Source: Liolophura sinensis (taxonomy: Eukaryota; Mollusca; Polyplacophora; Chitonida; Chitonidae). From it: DNA of 64,000 nt. Positions 1-18,450 of the stretch are shown here, in pieces. Made by a program: the position numbers and the translations under genes. Under the pieces are notes generated by a model. That model saw nothing but the letters and a program-made list of their open reading frames with translations, made no database searches and was not told the DNA's origin. The stretch is taken from assembly GCF_032854445.1 (NCBI RefSeq), contig NC_088301.1, positions 33,464,402 to 33,528,401 on the forward strand, in the 5' to 3' direction. Numbering within the stretch: the first letter of the stretch is position 1; each line of letters starts with the position of its first letter.

Positions 1-2224
1 CCTGTTGGTGGAGAAGATGAAAGTTGAGATTAGTAAGAACCGTGAGACATTTTATTTATTTGTACATAGTTTGTCAAAGAGTATGCGAGATTGCATTTTT
101 AAGTTCTGACTTCGATGCCCTCTTTGTGAAGCTTGTGAGTATTAAAATAGGTGCTGAAAGACGCGACTAGAGAAAGTGAGTGGCCACATCTGTCTTTCAT
201 AATCTCTAGAATTATTTGGTCTAACTTACTGACAAGATTTATTTATTTATTTATTTAATTGGTGTTTTACGCCGTACCCAAGAATATTTCACTTATACGA
301 CGTCGGCCAGCATTATGGTGGGTGCAAACCGGGCACAGCCCGGGGGAAACCCACCACCATCCGCAGGTTGCTGGCAGACCTTCCCACTTACGGCCGAAGA
401 GGAAGGCAGCATGAGCTGGACTTGAACTCACAGCGACCGCATTGGTGAGAGGCTCCTGGGTCATTACGCTGCGCTAGCGCACTAACCGACTGAGCCACGG
501 AGGCCCCTACTGAGAATTTAATCATGGTATAATTACATTTGTACATAGGCCTTAGGAAATAACAAACATTTACGGTCCTTTGTTCACATCATCACTTTCT
601 TTGTCATTTCACATTCTCTTTACCACATGACCGACAAATGCAGGAAGGGGCAGTGTGTTTGTGTGTGTGTTGTGTCTAAGGTATTGATGTAGCAGTTTGT
701 CTGTATGTCAGTCAGTCCAGTTGACAAAAACATACCACGTGTACACTTTAGGCATTGGGAAGAATCATCAGTTTTTGACTTGCCATGATTGCCGTGGCCT
801 GTTTTATGTATTGCTGTCACACTTATGGCTGAGAGGTTTTTAGTGCACTGTATTTTTATCAGAAGACTTATTATTCAGTACTAAACACTGATCAAGTAGA
901 TAGTATATTCTAGAGGTTATGACCCTTCTGAGATCACACAACTTCGGTTAAGTATTCTTCTCAAGGCCCTCTAAACTTTTGTTTAAGACTTTTTCATTAT
1001 TCCATGTTATAAGATTCATTCATTGTCATTAAGAGCTGTTTTATTGTCATTATTTACCAAAAGGCTCACTAGGTATTAAAAGTGTTTCGTCTTCTCATTA
1101 ATGTCATAGTTATGCAAAGATCTTCATAGTGGTTCATTGTATTGAATTGAAACTATGTACATCACTTCGCCATGACTAGTAACAGATTAGTTTTGAGTTT
1201 CAGACCCTTGATTTTTTGCCCAAAACAGTGCTGCTCTGCTGATTGTCCTGTTATCTAACATGCTATAAATTGCTGGTTATTAACAGCCATAGTTTTTGGA
1301 ATATCATCCAGGGTTATTGATTTTGCTATACCTTCCAATGTTATCTTGCACCTTTGCCTGATGCGAGTGAAATGCCACAATTTCCGTTGTCTCAAATAAG
1401 GGATAAGAAGTTTCTGTGTTTGGTCCGTTTTGTGTGTCGTCAACATATGAATAGTTGATCATGTACTTGTCCAAAATGATTCTCTTTCCATGAAACAAGC
1501 CTCCTAATTAAACAGTAATGCTTGTTAAAGTGAATGTGCATGTTCAGTTTTTACTTGTGATAGAGATGCGGCATAAATCCAATCTAATCAATTAACAACA
1601 GTTGATACTTTGATACATATAATTACATTGACAGCATATTGCTTCTCAAATGGTTAGGGTGTGATTTAGCATGGAATTGGGCATGCTGGTTTAGCTTGAT
1701 AGTTGGGTGATCTAATTTGAAAGCACTACAGGTCTGAAACTATAGGGACATTGTTGATGATGGTATATATGTATTGCAAAGTCTTGTTGTTTGTAAACAA
1801 AATACCTGTATTAGAAATCTTGTGTTTTATTTCAGGAAAGTATTGCTTTAGATTACTGTTTGGATCATTAATTTCTGCATGTTCAATTACGAAGTGTTTA
1901 TACTATGTTTTTAAATAGCATTACTGTAATTCTTCAACATTTTCGCATCTATGCAAGGTATTAAGCATTTCTGAAGGCTTTATTCTGTGCAGAAAGACAA
2001 AAGTATACTTTTGGTGAAGCCCTGAGATTGGCAAATCCAACCAATGTAGTTTTGTCTCCAAAATGTAAATATAAATGTGCATAAGTGCACCGAAAGTTTC
2101 ATATGCAAAAAGGTTGAGGAGTTAGGGTAGTCACACACATCTCTCATTCTTAAGACATGAAATGTTCTATCTTAGGCATGCACATTTAAAGACTTTAACT
2201 ATGTCAATTTTGTGAATTTCTCAG
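1..2224. other. Upstream flank, probably CAD intron sequence
   Basis: No exon could be supported here. The stretch is AT-rich and carries one full-length SINE (241-507), a GT-rich microsatellite near 655-672 and a short remnant near 2107-2131 that resembles one end of the MITE-like family seen at 10442, 27487 and 37137. Because the CAD coding exons downstream begin in mid-protein, the region is most simply read as intron (or undetected small linker exons) of CAD, whose CPSase and dihydroorotase parts must lie to the left of the window. Confidence 0.5.
241..507 (-). mobile_element. tRNA-derived SINE, family 1, full length
   Basis: Read on the minus strand, the element starts with a tRNA-like head carrying a good A box (TGGCTCAGTCGG) and a B-box match (GTTCAAGTCC), then a body, then the conserved 3' core ending in a GGCGTAAAACACCAAT-type motif and an (AAAT)n tail, which appears at 241-256 on the plus strand. 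About 267 bp. Imperfect flanking repeats (227-241 and 508-520, TACTGA...) may be a target-site duplication. It is the best reference copy for the many diverged copies in this window. A minus-strand open frame over this copy is only SINE sequence. Confidence 0.9.
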
Positions 2225-2263
2225 CATTATCCCCATTTAGTTCATCGTATTACTATGGTCGTG
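2225..2263 (+). CDS. CAD: Candidate small CAD linker exon
   Basis: A 39-base interval with acceptor TTTCTCAG and strong donor GTAAGT. Read as 2+36+1 bases it is open and gives LSPFSSSYYYGR, a Ser/Tyr-rich peptide of the kind found in the flexible linker between the dihydroorotase and aspartate transcarbamylase domains of CAD. Its trailing single base joins in phase with the candidate exon at 4383-4427, which joins in phase with the secure exon at 5320. Splice sites and phase are seen; membership of CAD is inference, since linker sequence is poorly conserved. Confidence 0.42.
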
Positions 2264-3263
2264 GTAAGTCAAGATTGCTAGCGTGCCTTCAGTTTATTAT
2301 AAACCTCCAATTAACTTCTAAAATTGCCGTGATTGCTTTTATAACATTTCCTTGCTTTGTGTGGTTTTGTCTTATGATAATATATAAGCTTTACTAAACA
2401 TATGGAAATATTAGGTACATGGTGAATATACATATGCAAAGAAGCCTTATTGGGCCTTGGGTAAGCAAATTCAGCTCTTCGTGAAAGCAACACTGCAAAC
2501 ATGTTGCAACAGTTCTCCTTTCATTGACGTCAATTGTTCAGCTTCTTATGACATCACATGGAAGACACAGCAATGTTACATTAGTAGAAACTGATACTTT
2601 GCTAATTTTTTATGTGGCAATAGCCCAAGGTCCTGCTTTACACTTGTCTCACCTTTTGGGATAAGAAATATGTTGCATCTCCATTGCCATGATTGCAGCT
2701 CTTCCAAACAAGACATAAGATGCGATTGAACCGGCCGATCTCCTGTCAATCTCCTAAACGTAAATTCCGGGTAGCGAATTCTGGATCACCATGTAAACTC
2801 CAGGAGAATGATAATTTCACATGTTAGCAAGTACAGTATGCTCTCAGTAGGTCGCAAACAGTTAATTTTATTTTACTTTGTGGACCCAGAATATCGGCTG
2901 TAATTTAATGATTAATATTTTAGTTAACACCATGACCACATTAAAATATGATTTAAATGAATACATATATATGACAATTCTCTGTACAAGTTGTCTTTCA
3001 AACACGATCAAACCTGATTCTTTAAACGAAGAAAACATAAAGCTTGTACATTGAGGCCTATTATCTTTACACAGCAACATAGATATATGTACCATGAAAT
3101 ACAGGCATTACCTTTTCTGTAATTAGAATGTAAAGCTAATATGTGGGCTTGGAGTTCCCATACACCTTTCTAGAGGATTATGTTCCCCCGAAATACAGAA
3201 AAGTCGTCAGAAAGAATGCACAATACAAGATTAGACTAACTATGTCAGCTTAAGGTGATTAAT

Positions 3264-3287
3264 TCAAGGGATCGATTGATCCCTTGA
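3264..3287. repeat. Short near-perfect palindrome
   Basis: Arms TCAAGGGATC and GATCCCTTGA flank four bases. It lies in the presumed CAD intron between 2263 and 4383. The flank at 3330-3341 (CCAGGAGAATG) repeats one at about 2800, suggesting both are pieces of an old inverted-repeat element. Confidence 0.6.
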
Positions 3288-3470
3288 CCTCTGTAGGGGT
3301 GATCAGAATTTTGATCGCCTGGCTGAAAATCCAGGAGAATGTCTTGTGTGGTTTTGTTAAATCATAAAACCAAAATGACATAAATGGTGCAGATTGTGTT
3401 AATGTTATATATAGGAGGGATTCTGTAAATGTTCATGTTGTTTCATTGCCAAAAGTTTCTTTAAGTTTTG

Positions 3471-3562
3471 TGAATGAATACAGTCTGATGTGAGCTTGTT
3501 TTATTTTTGCCTGGCGTCGAAGTGTGAATAAGCTGGCAAGTGCATCAGGCTGTATTCATTTA
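3471..3562. repeat. Inverted repeat / hairpin of about 90 bases
   Basis: The left arm (from 3472, AATGAATACAGTCTGATG) pairs with the right arm (3541-3561), differing by one G:U-type change over about 18 bases; further partial pairing (AGCTTGTT with AGCTTATT) continues inside. The size suits either a small MITE-like foldback or an intronic hairpin RNA. No flanking duplication was clear. Confidence 0.6.
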
Positions 3563-4111
3563 ATGACCTATTATACACAAAACATCAATCAGTTGGGCTA
3601 AAGAGCAACATTTAGTTGTCAAAGATGAACATTTTACACAAAAATTTAAGAAAGTGGAAGTCGTAGTAATGTTTTTTTAGGAATTGTGCAAGAATTTGCA
3701 AAGAGAGAAAATACATGGGTGTAACTGTAAAGTCATGTAAGCTAAAGCTGACTTGCAATATGAACGTTGCTAGTGCTGACTGCCAATATGAAAAATGTGG
3801 GACATGATTGTTAAAAAAAAATAAATTGACAAATGTGGAAGGTGTATAATAGTCATTGTTAGTATATATTTTAACTTTTTAAACAAAACATGCTTTGTAA
3901 AATAAGTAAAGATTTATTTACAGATGCGATTTAACTTTGTTGTGTTGCTTGTTTTAGGTTGCCTGTTTTGAACTTAATTTGGTTTTTAAATGGTCAAAAC
4001 CAGTCATTTGGAATGCATTTATATTATCTTTATTTCATAGATTTCACTTCGTATGTGTTCAAAATTTTACAGTATTGCAAAAAAAAAACAACATTTTTAT
4101 CGGTGTTTTTT

Positions 4112-4316
4112 ATGATTTTTAAAATCTTTTTCTGAATGCATTTAAGTAGATTTTGAAAAAGTGTTATGAACATTTGAATTTTTTGTTGTTTTGCTGACCA
4201 ATCAATGATTTTTAAAATCATTTTCTGTATACATTTAGGTACACATTCATCGAAAATGACTGATTTTGAAAAAGTGTTATGAACATTTGGATTTTTTGTT
4301 GTTTTACTGACCAATT
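4112..4316. repeat. Two-unit tandem duplication
   Basis: The unit starting ATGATTTTTAAAATC at 4112 recurs at 4205. The block GATTTTGAAAAAGTGTTATG occurs at 4149 and again at 4262, so the second unit carries about 20 extra bases. Both units end with a run like TTTTTTGTTGTTTT followed by CTGACCAAT. It lies immediately upstream of the candidate CAD exon at 4383. Confidence 0.8.
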
Positions 4317-4382
4317 AATTTTGTCATTTTCTTCAACCGACCTGTTATTTTCCCTTGATTTCCTGCACCTCAACTCTGCCAG

Positions 4383-4427
4383 TAGACTACCTTTCTTTTC
4401 TAACACAACCTCTTCAGCATTCACAAG
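4383..4427 (+). CDS. CAD: Candidate small CAD linker exon
   Basis: A 45-base interval with a pyrimidine-rich acceptor (CTCTGCCAG) and donor GTGAGA. Read as 2+42+1 bases it is open and encodes DYLSFLTQPLQHSQ. The final G plus the first two bases (AG) of the secure exon at 5320 make a Glu codon, so the frame runs straight into the AAKDFHMGAG segment. It also joins in phase with 2225-2263. Splice signals and phase support it; there is no conserved domain to confirm it. Confidence 0.45.
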
Positions 4428-5119
4428 GTGAGACAGATTTCAAATCTGTATAGATGTATTTGCTTGTTTTGTTTGAATCTGCTAAGTGTGATGTGGGTGA
4501 TATGTTGGAATAATAATTTGTTTTAGGAGTTGGACAGTCATATTGAGATTGTTTGAAGTTTATCAGTCGTGTATTTACTTTCATATATGTTACTGATGAG
4601 CTGCACATTTGTTATGTTGTCAGTGTTGTTCTTAAATGTTTTGTTTGGTACTGTACATGTAAGTAAACACATGTCAAACAAATATTCCCAGTTGAGGTGC
4701 TGCTTCTTGGCTCAAGGAACAGTTAATTCTGTGACCATTTTACATCATTTCAAGTGTTCAAGCAGCATAATGCTTGTCACTTGTGTTACTACATGTATGT
4801 ATACTGGTATGAAGTGTCAGAATGATAACTTTGAAATTATCTTATATCTAAATACCATTGCAAGTAATAGTTCCTTGTATATTCTTGTTGATATTAACAG
4901 AAGTGGAATGCAAGGATCTGTATCACATATTTAATTTGTCTTCAAATATACTACATGTATGATATGAATTCTCACCATTATCATGGAATACTACACATTA
5001 TACAATTACCTGTTGCTCATTGAAAGCTATGTGTTCAAATTCAACTTCTGTTGCCTAGGCATGACGTAGCTGGGCATTCACATGTTTATCAGATCACTGA
5101 TAAATTTCATTGTTGTACT

Positions 5120-5196
5120 TGGGACGGCCTGTCAGCAACCTGCGGATGTTGTTTCCTCTGGGCTCTGCTCCAATGAAATAAATAAGAAATAAATGA
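5120..5196 (+). mobile_element. SINE family 1 fragment
   Basis: It matches the body segment reading CAGCAACCTGCGGATG then GGGCTCTGC and ends in a short (AAAT)n-like tail. Head and 3' core are missing. It lies in the intron just before the first secure CAD exon. Confidence 0.65.
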
Positions 5197-5319
5197 TTTT
5201 CTCACTTCATATCTTTTGAAGTGAAATATTTCACCAGTCAGATAATAAGGAGTCCTAAAATTTCATCATACTTTTTTATCACATGCAAGGTTAGGAATTC
5301 CATGTTTCTTGATTTTCAG

Positions 5320-12481
<7,162 letters not shown>

Positions 12482-14610
12482 CAGTGATCTGATTTGAAGA
12501 GCTTTGCGTTGGTGCTGATATGACTTATGAACATTCCCAGTGTGACATTATACACATTGCCAGTTTTCCAGGGTGTGTTGGGTGTGACTGTTTTCATAAA
12601 CATATCTTCATGAAACATTGTTCCCAGGTTTCGTGTTTACTGTGTTATGAATATACATCGTCCTGGCAAATTTTATGGTTAGCGTAAATGTCAGTGTAAG
12701 TGTATGCTGGTCTGGTTTAGTAGGAGCTATGCTATGAATTGTAAACTCAAAAGTAGATGCCCAAACCTGCATTATTGGCTGGGAAGATCATCGACATCTA
12801 AGTTTGTCTTGGACAGAAAGTTACCATGAGTGTTCGATTCCCCGTTGTGATGCTACACAGTGATTTCTTTGTCAGCTCCATGGCAATTAAGTATCAAACC
12901 AGAAGAATACATGTTATTATTAACCAGCAAGAAAAGGCTGTTTAATTTGCAAAAAAAAAAGCAAAAACATACTGATATTGGAAGGTTAAGTGTTCAGTTT
13001 GAAACCCTGTGGTGGTTAATTTTCAAATTTAGATGTTTAGTGGAGTATTTACATAGCACATAAATGAAATTGCCATCCACATTGAAGTCAGTAATGCTGT
13101 AAAGGTGACAGGAACTAACAAGACGAATTCAGAGGGTTGTCGCAAATTACTGGAGGCGGAACAGGTCTTTTTTAAGTTCTTCCCAACTCAAGTGTTGATT
13201 TGTCTCGTTAAAAGAAATCCTTTACACCCATTGTGGCAATTTATTCTTGTACAAGAACAGACATGCCTGCTTGCTTATTTGAGGTAATTTTTGTAAAATA
13301 TATATTTCTATACCTTCCCATCATCAAGAAGAAAAAAAACATCAAAAAAAAAAGCACTGTGAGAATGAATCATGAGGGTGTCTGCTCAGAATGGTAACCA
13401 TGTTTTGTCAGGCTCTAACTCCAGGTTAATTGTGTGGCATGAGCACATAGATTGTTGTTCACATCGGAACATTGTACATACACACGTGACATGACAATTT
13501 TCCCTTTGTTGGAATGCTGAGATTGGTGGAGTATTACAAATTACTATATTTTCCCTACAAATTATTGTACTGTACATGTTAAGAGACTTGCGTTCCACTA
13601 CTGCTTATTGCCAGGCAATCATTTATTGCTATCCTTTATTATGCAGGGCATAATTGCACACGTTATGGGAAAAGGCATGTGGGCTCACAAAGTGGAACTG
13701 TTTCACACCTGTATCAAGACGGCCCAAAGCTGTGAACTTATTAATTCTTCCCTTTATTACTTCACATTTATCAGTGTATGTGTGCTCATAAAACATAAAT
13801 GAAGTATACATGCACTGCAACGTCACAGAAAAAAAATGATGCCTTATACTGTCATTTAGACTTTCTGTTTAGCTTGTCCCTTGAGCCATTGGGAAAATAT
13901 TAATGCGAAACTGAAAAGGTGTAACAGGGAGCTGTGATATTTAGGGTACTGTGTACTTCACAGTTAACTGGTGTTTCGCCCAGGTCGTACACTGGGAACA
14001 AATAATTGTCAGTATTTTTTTAAGTTAACCAATATCAAACAGACACCCTTCACTCATATTACCCTCAGTGTTCAAACAGTAAAGGACAGGTTAGGATATC
14101 TGAAAAGTGTAGGTTTTCGAAAAAGTCCCCAGCTGCAAATTGGGAATGGGTAGCCCCCGCAGCATAGGTTCTTGTGTACACATAATTGTCAGACCTGTTT
14201 GCCAGATTGCTATTATAGCTGGCAGATTGCTGAAGATGACTGTCTGTCATGGTTGGCTGATTGTTGTGTTTTGTTATAGATAAATTTTTGGCATACTTTT
14301 TAAGTAGCTTTATTTTGTATGTTGTTCTTGCCATCTTTGCTTTTGTTAGTGTGATCTGATGTCTCATTTTTACTTGTTTTTGCATTTCTGCTTGATGGTA
14401 TTATGGCAATTTGCCAGACTTTTAGTTTACATTGTATATCAAGTGTAAGTGTCAGTGTTTTCGGATATTTTATTTTAAATTTTTGTTTTTATATTTCTCC
14501 TTGAAACTGGTTTGTTAATTTTCACTGGCAATTCGTGATGCATTTCACAAAGAGAAAAATGTGCTTTAAGACTCAACTCGGTTGTGTTTTGCCCTCTGCC
14601 TTATATGTAA

Positions 14611-14616
14611 AATAAA
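14611..14616 (+). terminator. Possible CAD poly(A) signal (proximal)
   Basis: A canonical AATAAA about 2.1 kb after the CAD stop codon. It is one of two candidates and the choice between them is not decided by sequence alone. Confidence 0.35.
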
Positions 14617-15149
14617 AAGACTATTTCACAGTTGCATTTGAAAATGTATTAATGTGTAAACAAGCTCTCATGAAAAGCTAATACCCAGCTTTCATCAGTA
14701 CATTATGTGTGCATTTATTTTTTTCTGCATTTAATTTGAAGGAGGGTCCATGAACAGGCGTAAGATTTACAGATCAGTAGGTTTACATTCAGATTTGTGT
14801 ATGCCTTGTGTTAAATATTGTTTTGGATATAAATATTATGTTTGTGTCACAAAAAGATACAATTACATGAATCCAGTACACATCGTGTTACGTGAAATCA
14901 ACATGATCATGCAGGTACTTACATTGTACATGTATTTGTAATTTTTTGCTGCAAGAAATTGCCTAATACTGGCATTGTAAGTTCAAGATAATTGCATTTG
15001 AGTTTGTGGTCACATGGACTGTTGTAAACATATCATGACTTGATTTGTGAACGAGGTGCATCGTACTACAAAAGATCAAAGTTAAAACATTCTTGGACAA
15101 ATTCTATTTTTGCTTTCTATTACTGTGGTAAGCATTTTGTTGCCAGATA

Positions 15150-15155
15150 AATAAA
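15150..15155 (+). terminator. Possible CAD poly(A) signal (distal)
   Basis: AATAAA followed at about 15-30 bases by a GT-rich stretch (GTTTTATATGTTC then GTGTGGTC), the usual arrangement for animal cleavage sites. It is a better context than the signal at 14611. Confidence 0.45.
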
Positions 15156-15241
15156 AATTTTTGTTTTATATGTTCAAATGTGTGGTCTTTGCATTACTTT
15201 ATGCAATGTGAATAATAACAATCATGTAATTTTTCTAAAAT

Positions 15242-15398
15242 GAGGCTGAGAGGATTAGCACGCCAGCACGGCACAATGACCCACGAGCCTCTCACCAGTG
15301 GGGTTGCTATGAGTTCAAGTCCAGCTCATGCTGGCTTCCTGTGGGAAGGTCTGTCGAAATATTACTGAGTGCGGTATAAAATATTGAATAAATAAAAC
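15242..15398 (+). mobile_element. SINE family 1 with internal deletion
   Basis: The head (GGATTAGCACGCC...ATGACCC...GAGCCTCTCACCA, then GTTCAAGTCCAGC) is followed directly after GTGGGAAGGTCTG by the 3' core and AAT-rich tail. The middle body seen in 241-507 is missing. Confidence 0.85.
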
Positions 15399-15534
15399 AT
15401 TGAGGCAATTCCTATTCCACAATTACAAAATTTTGGCTGGAGTCGAGTGTAAATTAAAGTTGAGTAATACTGTAAAGTGCCATACACGCAGAGCACAATC
15501 ACACGAGGGATGTTCCATCGTTGATGTGCATATT

Positions 15535-15800
15535 TATAGCCATAAATTACAAAATTCCTGACTTAGTGATTTGTATATTAGAATCAGTGTTAAGGTAAAT
15601 GTTAGTTTGGTATATCAAAAAATACTGCATGTTCGTGCAAAATTCATGACCATATTTTTTTTAGAATCTATGTTACAGTAAATGTTGAACTTAAATGTAA
15701 TCGGCTGAAGTTTTGCATGCATTTGTCTACCGCAAGCGAGCTCTTTGCTACCAAGTCTAAGTGTTTACCTTGGGTGATCATTTGCAGGGATACAAATCAG
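15535..15800 (-). repeat. Copy of the ~180-bp tandem-type repeat (family C), inverted
   Basis: The reverse complement matches the monomers at 21480-22040, for instance TTCCTGACTTAGTG followed by AGAATCAGTGTT. It is diverged, with roughly one to one and a half monomers. Confidence 0.6.
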
Positions 15801-16074
15801 CCATCAGCATGAACATGTAGCACTCCACTAATAAAAAATAAAAATTCACAAAAAATGGTTTTATATATGCAATGAATGTGTCAAAGCACAAACTAACATT
15901 AGTCCATATATGTACAGATCTTAATGCTGGGTTTAATGAAAATTTATGATTTGTGACAATTCACAGACTTAAAGACAAATACAGTAGTCCTAAATAAAGG
16001 CACTACTGAACTCACTTATTTCAGTTTGGCCTGTAAAGTGCCATTCGGAAGTATGTGAAGGCCTTAAAATGGTA

Positions 16075-16333
16075 TTTAGGGGCCTTTGCAGCTCAGTTGG
16101 TTAGCGCACTAGTACAGCGTAATGACCCAGAGGCCTCTCACCAATGCGGTTTCTGCGACTTTCAGCTCGTGCTGGCTTCATCTCCAGCCATAAGTGGGAC
16201 AGTTTGCCAGCCACCTGCGAATGGTTGTGGGTTTCCCCTGGGCTCTGCCCACTTTCCTCCCACCATAATGCTGGGCCGCCATCGCATAAGTGAAATATTC
16301 TTGAGTACAGCGTAACACATCAATCAAATAAAT
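16075..16333 (+). mobile_element. SINE family 1, full length with target-site duplication
   Basis: It has a complete head (A box near GCAGCTCAGTTGGTTAG), body, conserved core and AAATAAATAAA tail. It is flanked by a perfect 9-base direct repeat, AAAATGGTA, at 16066-16074 and 16334-16342, which is direct evidence of retrotransposition. An 86-codon open frame over it is SINE sequence. Confidence 0.92.
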
Positions 16334-16461
16334 AAAATGGTACTTTTTTATGCCCAGACTAATAAGACTCAGAAAAACTTAAAACTTTCAAGTGCATGAA
16401 AACCATGTACATGTAGATAAAAAGAAAACAAACTTGGACCATACAATGTTTGATACGGTAG

Positions 16462-16467
16462 TTTATT
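16462..16467 (-). terminator. Possible MTR4 poly(A) signal
   Basis: AATAAA on the minus strand, about 2 kb beyond the MTR4 stop codon. It was noticed as the nearest canonical hexamer; variants closer to the stop were not excluded. Confidence 0.25.
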
Positions 16468-17928
16468 TACATGTAGAATGTACTGAAGACAAGCTACAAT
16501 ATGCTAAAAAAACTTATGCCTCTTTGATTTTGTGAATACTTGGACTTAATATCAAATCCCAGCAATCTTATAAAGGAAACAAAATTTCAAAGCAATGTTT
16601 GTGTATGATTTACACAACTGCATGTCGTTACTTTTGACTGAAGCAGGTTGTCATATGAAAAAAGGCTGTCACTGTCAAGTAAGTAGGACATAGTTAATAA
16701 GGGGAGAGAACCTGAAATGACCATAGAACATACTTTGGTTTTGGACATAGTGGTAAAGGACAGATGAAAAGTAATTCGAAAATGACAGGTTTTTCTTCAT
16801 GACTGCTACTTAATAGGTCTTCTTCATGTCTTATGCAGACCCAACATACGAAGTCATTACTATGTGCATGCCTGCGGTATGAACTCAGTATATGGATGAA
16901 AGGTTACAAGGAGAGTTGTTATGCAAAAAACCCATGTTGTTGACATTATGACTGTAGAGTATCATGTCTTGTAAAATGAAATATGAATGCCAACATCCTG
17001 ATTTTTACCCAGCAGAAAAAAAGCTGAGCCATTTTTCATACCTGTGTATATTAGGTCACCCTCTACAATACATGTTAAGAAATTTCATGTATCCTTTAAC
17101 TAAATTTCAGTGGAAATGTCAAGGAAGCTGTATAGTACCTATGACTAGTTCATTATGTGTTAATCCAACCTATTTCATTCACACTGCAGGCACACAAGGT
17201 GGAGGAAACGTGTCCTACATTCAGGACACATGAGAACACAAGCAGACAAAGCCACCTTCCCCTGAGTAAATAAAATAAGAAAAATGGTATTTAATGCTGT
17301 GCTCAATAAGTTTTCACTTTTCTGGCTGTGGTTTATAGATGGAGAAAAACAGAATGTCCAGAGAAAGCCATTAACCTCTGTGAAGTATCTCACAAACCTC
17401 GTCATTCAAGCCATTGCCAAAACAGCGAGAGCTGGATTTGAACATAAACTTCATTGGTCAAGGGCCTAATAATCATAACAAGCCACAAACAGAAGTCAGG
17501 CCGCCGTCCTAATTGTGGAGAGGAGAGTGCAGTGATGCAACTCTTTTGGCCTTTTAGCCAGTGCAGGTCAAGGTTATAGTACAATTTGTACCATTTACCT
17601 ATCTGATCATATTAAAACTCAAGCTTTCAAAAACTTGAAGCACTCAAGGTTTTTTGTCACTTCTTTCTTTGTGAGGCTCTTAATTCCCTGGTTGCATGGT
17701 TAAATCAGAGAATAAGATGTCTCCACATAAAGCAGGTAACCCACATTATCCCGTACCAAACAAAATACCAGGATAGATTCTAGAAGCTTGCAGATGATGT
17801 CAAATGTGTCTGCCGTGTAGGTTATCTAACTTCATTGGGTTGTGAATACAATGGTCACATCACTGATGCGATTCACTTGTACATCGGTCTTCTGCACTGA
17901 ACTGATGGGTCTTTCCCCGATAAATTCA

Positions 17929-18030
17929 TTACATGGTTACTCAGTGATAGGATACAGAAATACATGCTGCAGTATCCATATTGGGCCAATATAGGGATTA
18001 CTGACACCATATCATTGAGTAACCATGTAA
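17929..18030. repeat. Inverted repeat in the MTR4 3' flank
   Basis: The arm TTACATGGTTACTCAGTGATA (17929-17949) pairs with 18010-18030, with one difference over 21 bases. Inside it a second short pair, GGATAC and GTATCC, nests. It lies 420-520 bases past the MTR4 stop codon, so it could be in the 3' UTR. A MITE remnant or a structured RNA are both possible. Confidence 0.7.
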
Positions 18031-18450
18031 CTAATAGAATCTCTCCCACGATATTTTTCAAACCTTTTTATAAAACCGTACCTACTGGTACATCAAATCC
18101 TTTTGGGGTTGTGCTATAAATGAGTTTTCTTTTCTTATGGCAAAATTGGGCACATGTCTGTAAGTTCCCAATGAACAGAACACAAATATTTATAAATGGG
18201 TTTTTGTATCCTGTCCAATCAAAATATAGGCACTGGACACAAGCTGATGCACTGAGGTTTCATTCCTGATAAAACTCTTTGACCAGGAACTCTCCATAAA
18301 ATGGTTTCTGATAATTTTACAATGCAGTATGCTGGTACGTCCTGTCAGATCATGATTAAATAATTGTCATGACGTCCATGATTATGTAGTACTTGATCGA
18401 CAATTACAGTCAAAAGGATCTCCCAACAGGATCTTCAGGTGATGCAATTA

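Larger units (their letters stand above)
12482..18450. other. Convergent CAD/MTR4 intergenic and 3'-UTR region
   Basis: No gene recognised. CAD probably has a long 3' UTR ending near one of two AATAAA signals (14611, 15150). Three repeats follow: an internally deleted SINE (15242-15398), a tandem-type repeat (15535-15800) and a full SINE (16075-16333). A plus-strand TTTATT at 16462 could serve as an MTR4 poly(A) signal on the other strand. An inverted repeat sits at 17929-18030. Open frames in this stretch show no domain, splice structure or codon pattern that supports a protein. Confidence 0.6.

Noticed and set aside
14065-14385. 106-codon minus-strand open frame
   Set aside because: It falls in the probable CAD 3' UTR, has low-complexity composition, no domain and no splice partners.
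16055-16315. 86-codon open frame as a gene
   Set aside because: It lies wholly in a full-length SINE with a target-site duplication; reading frame is incidental.
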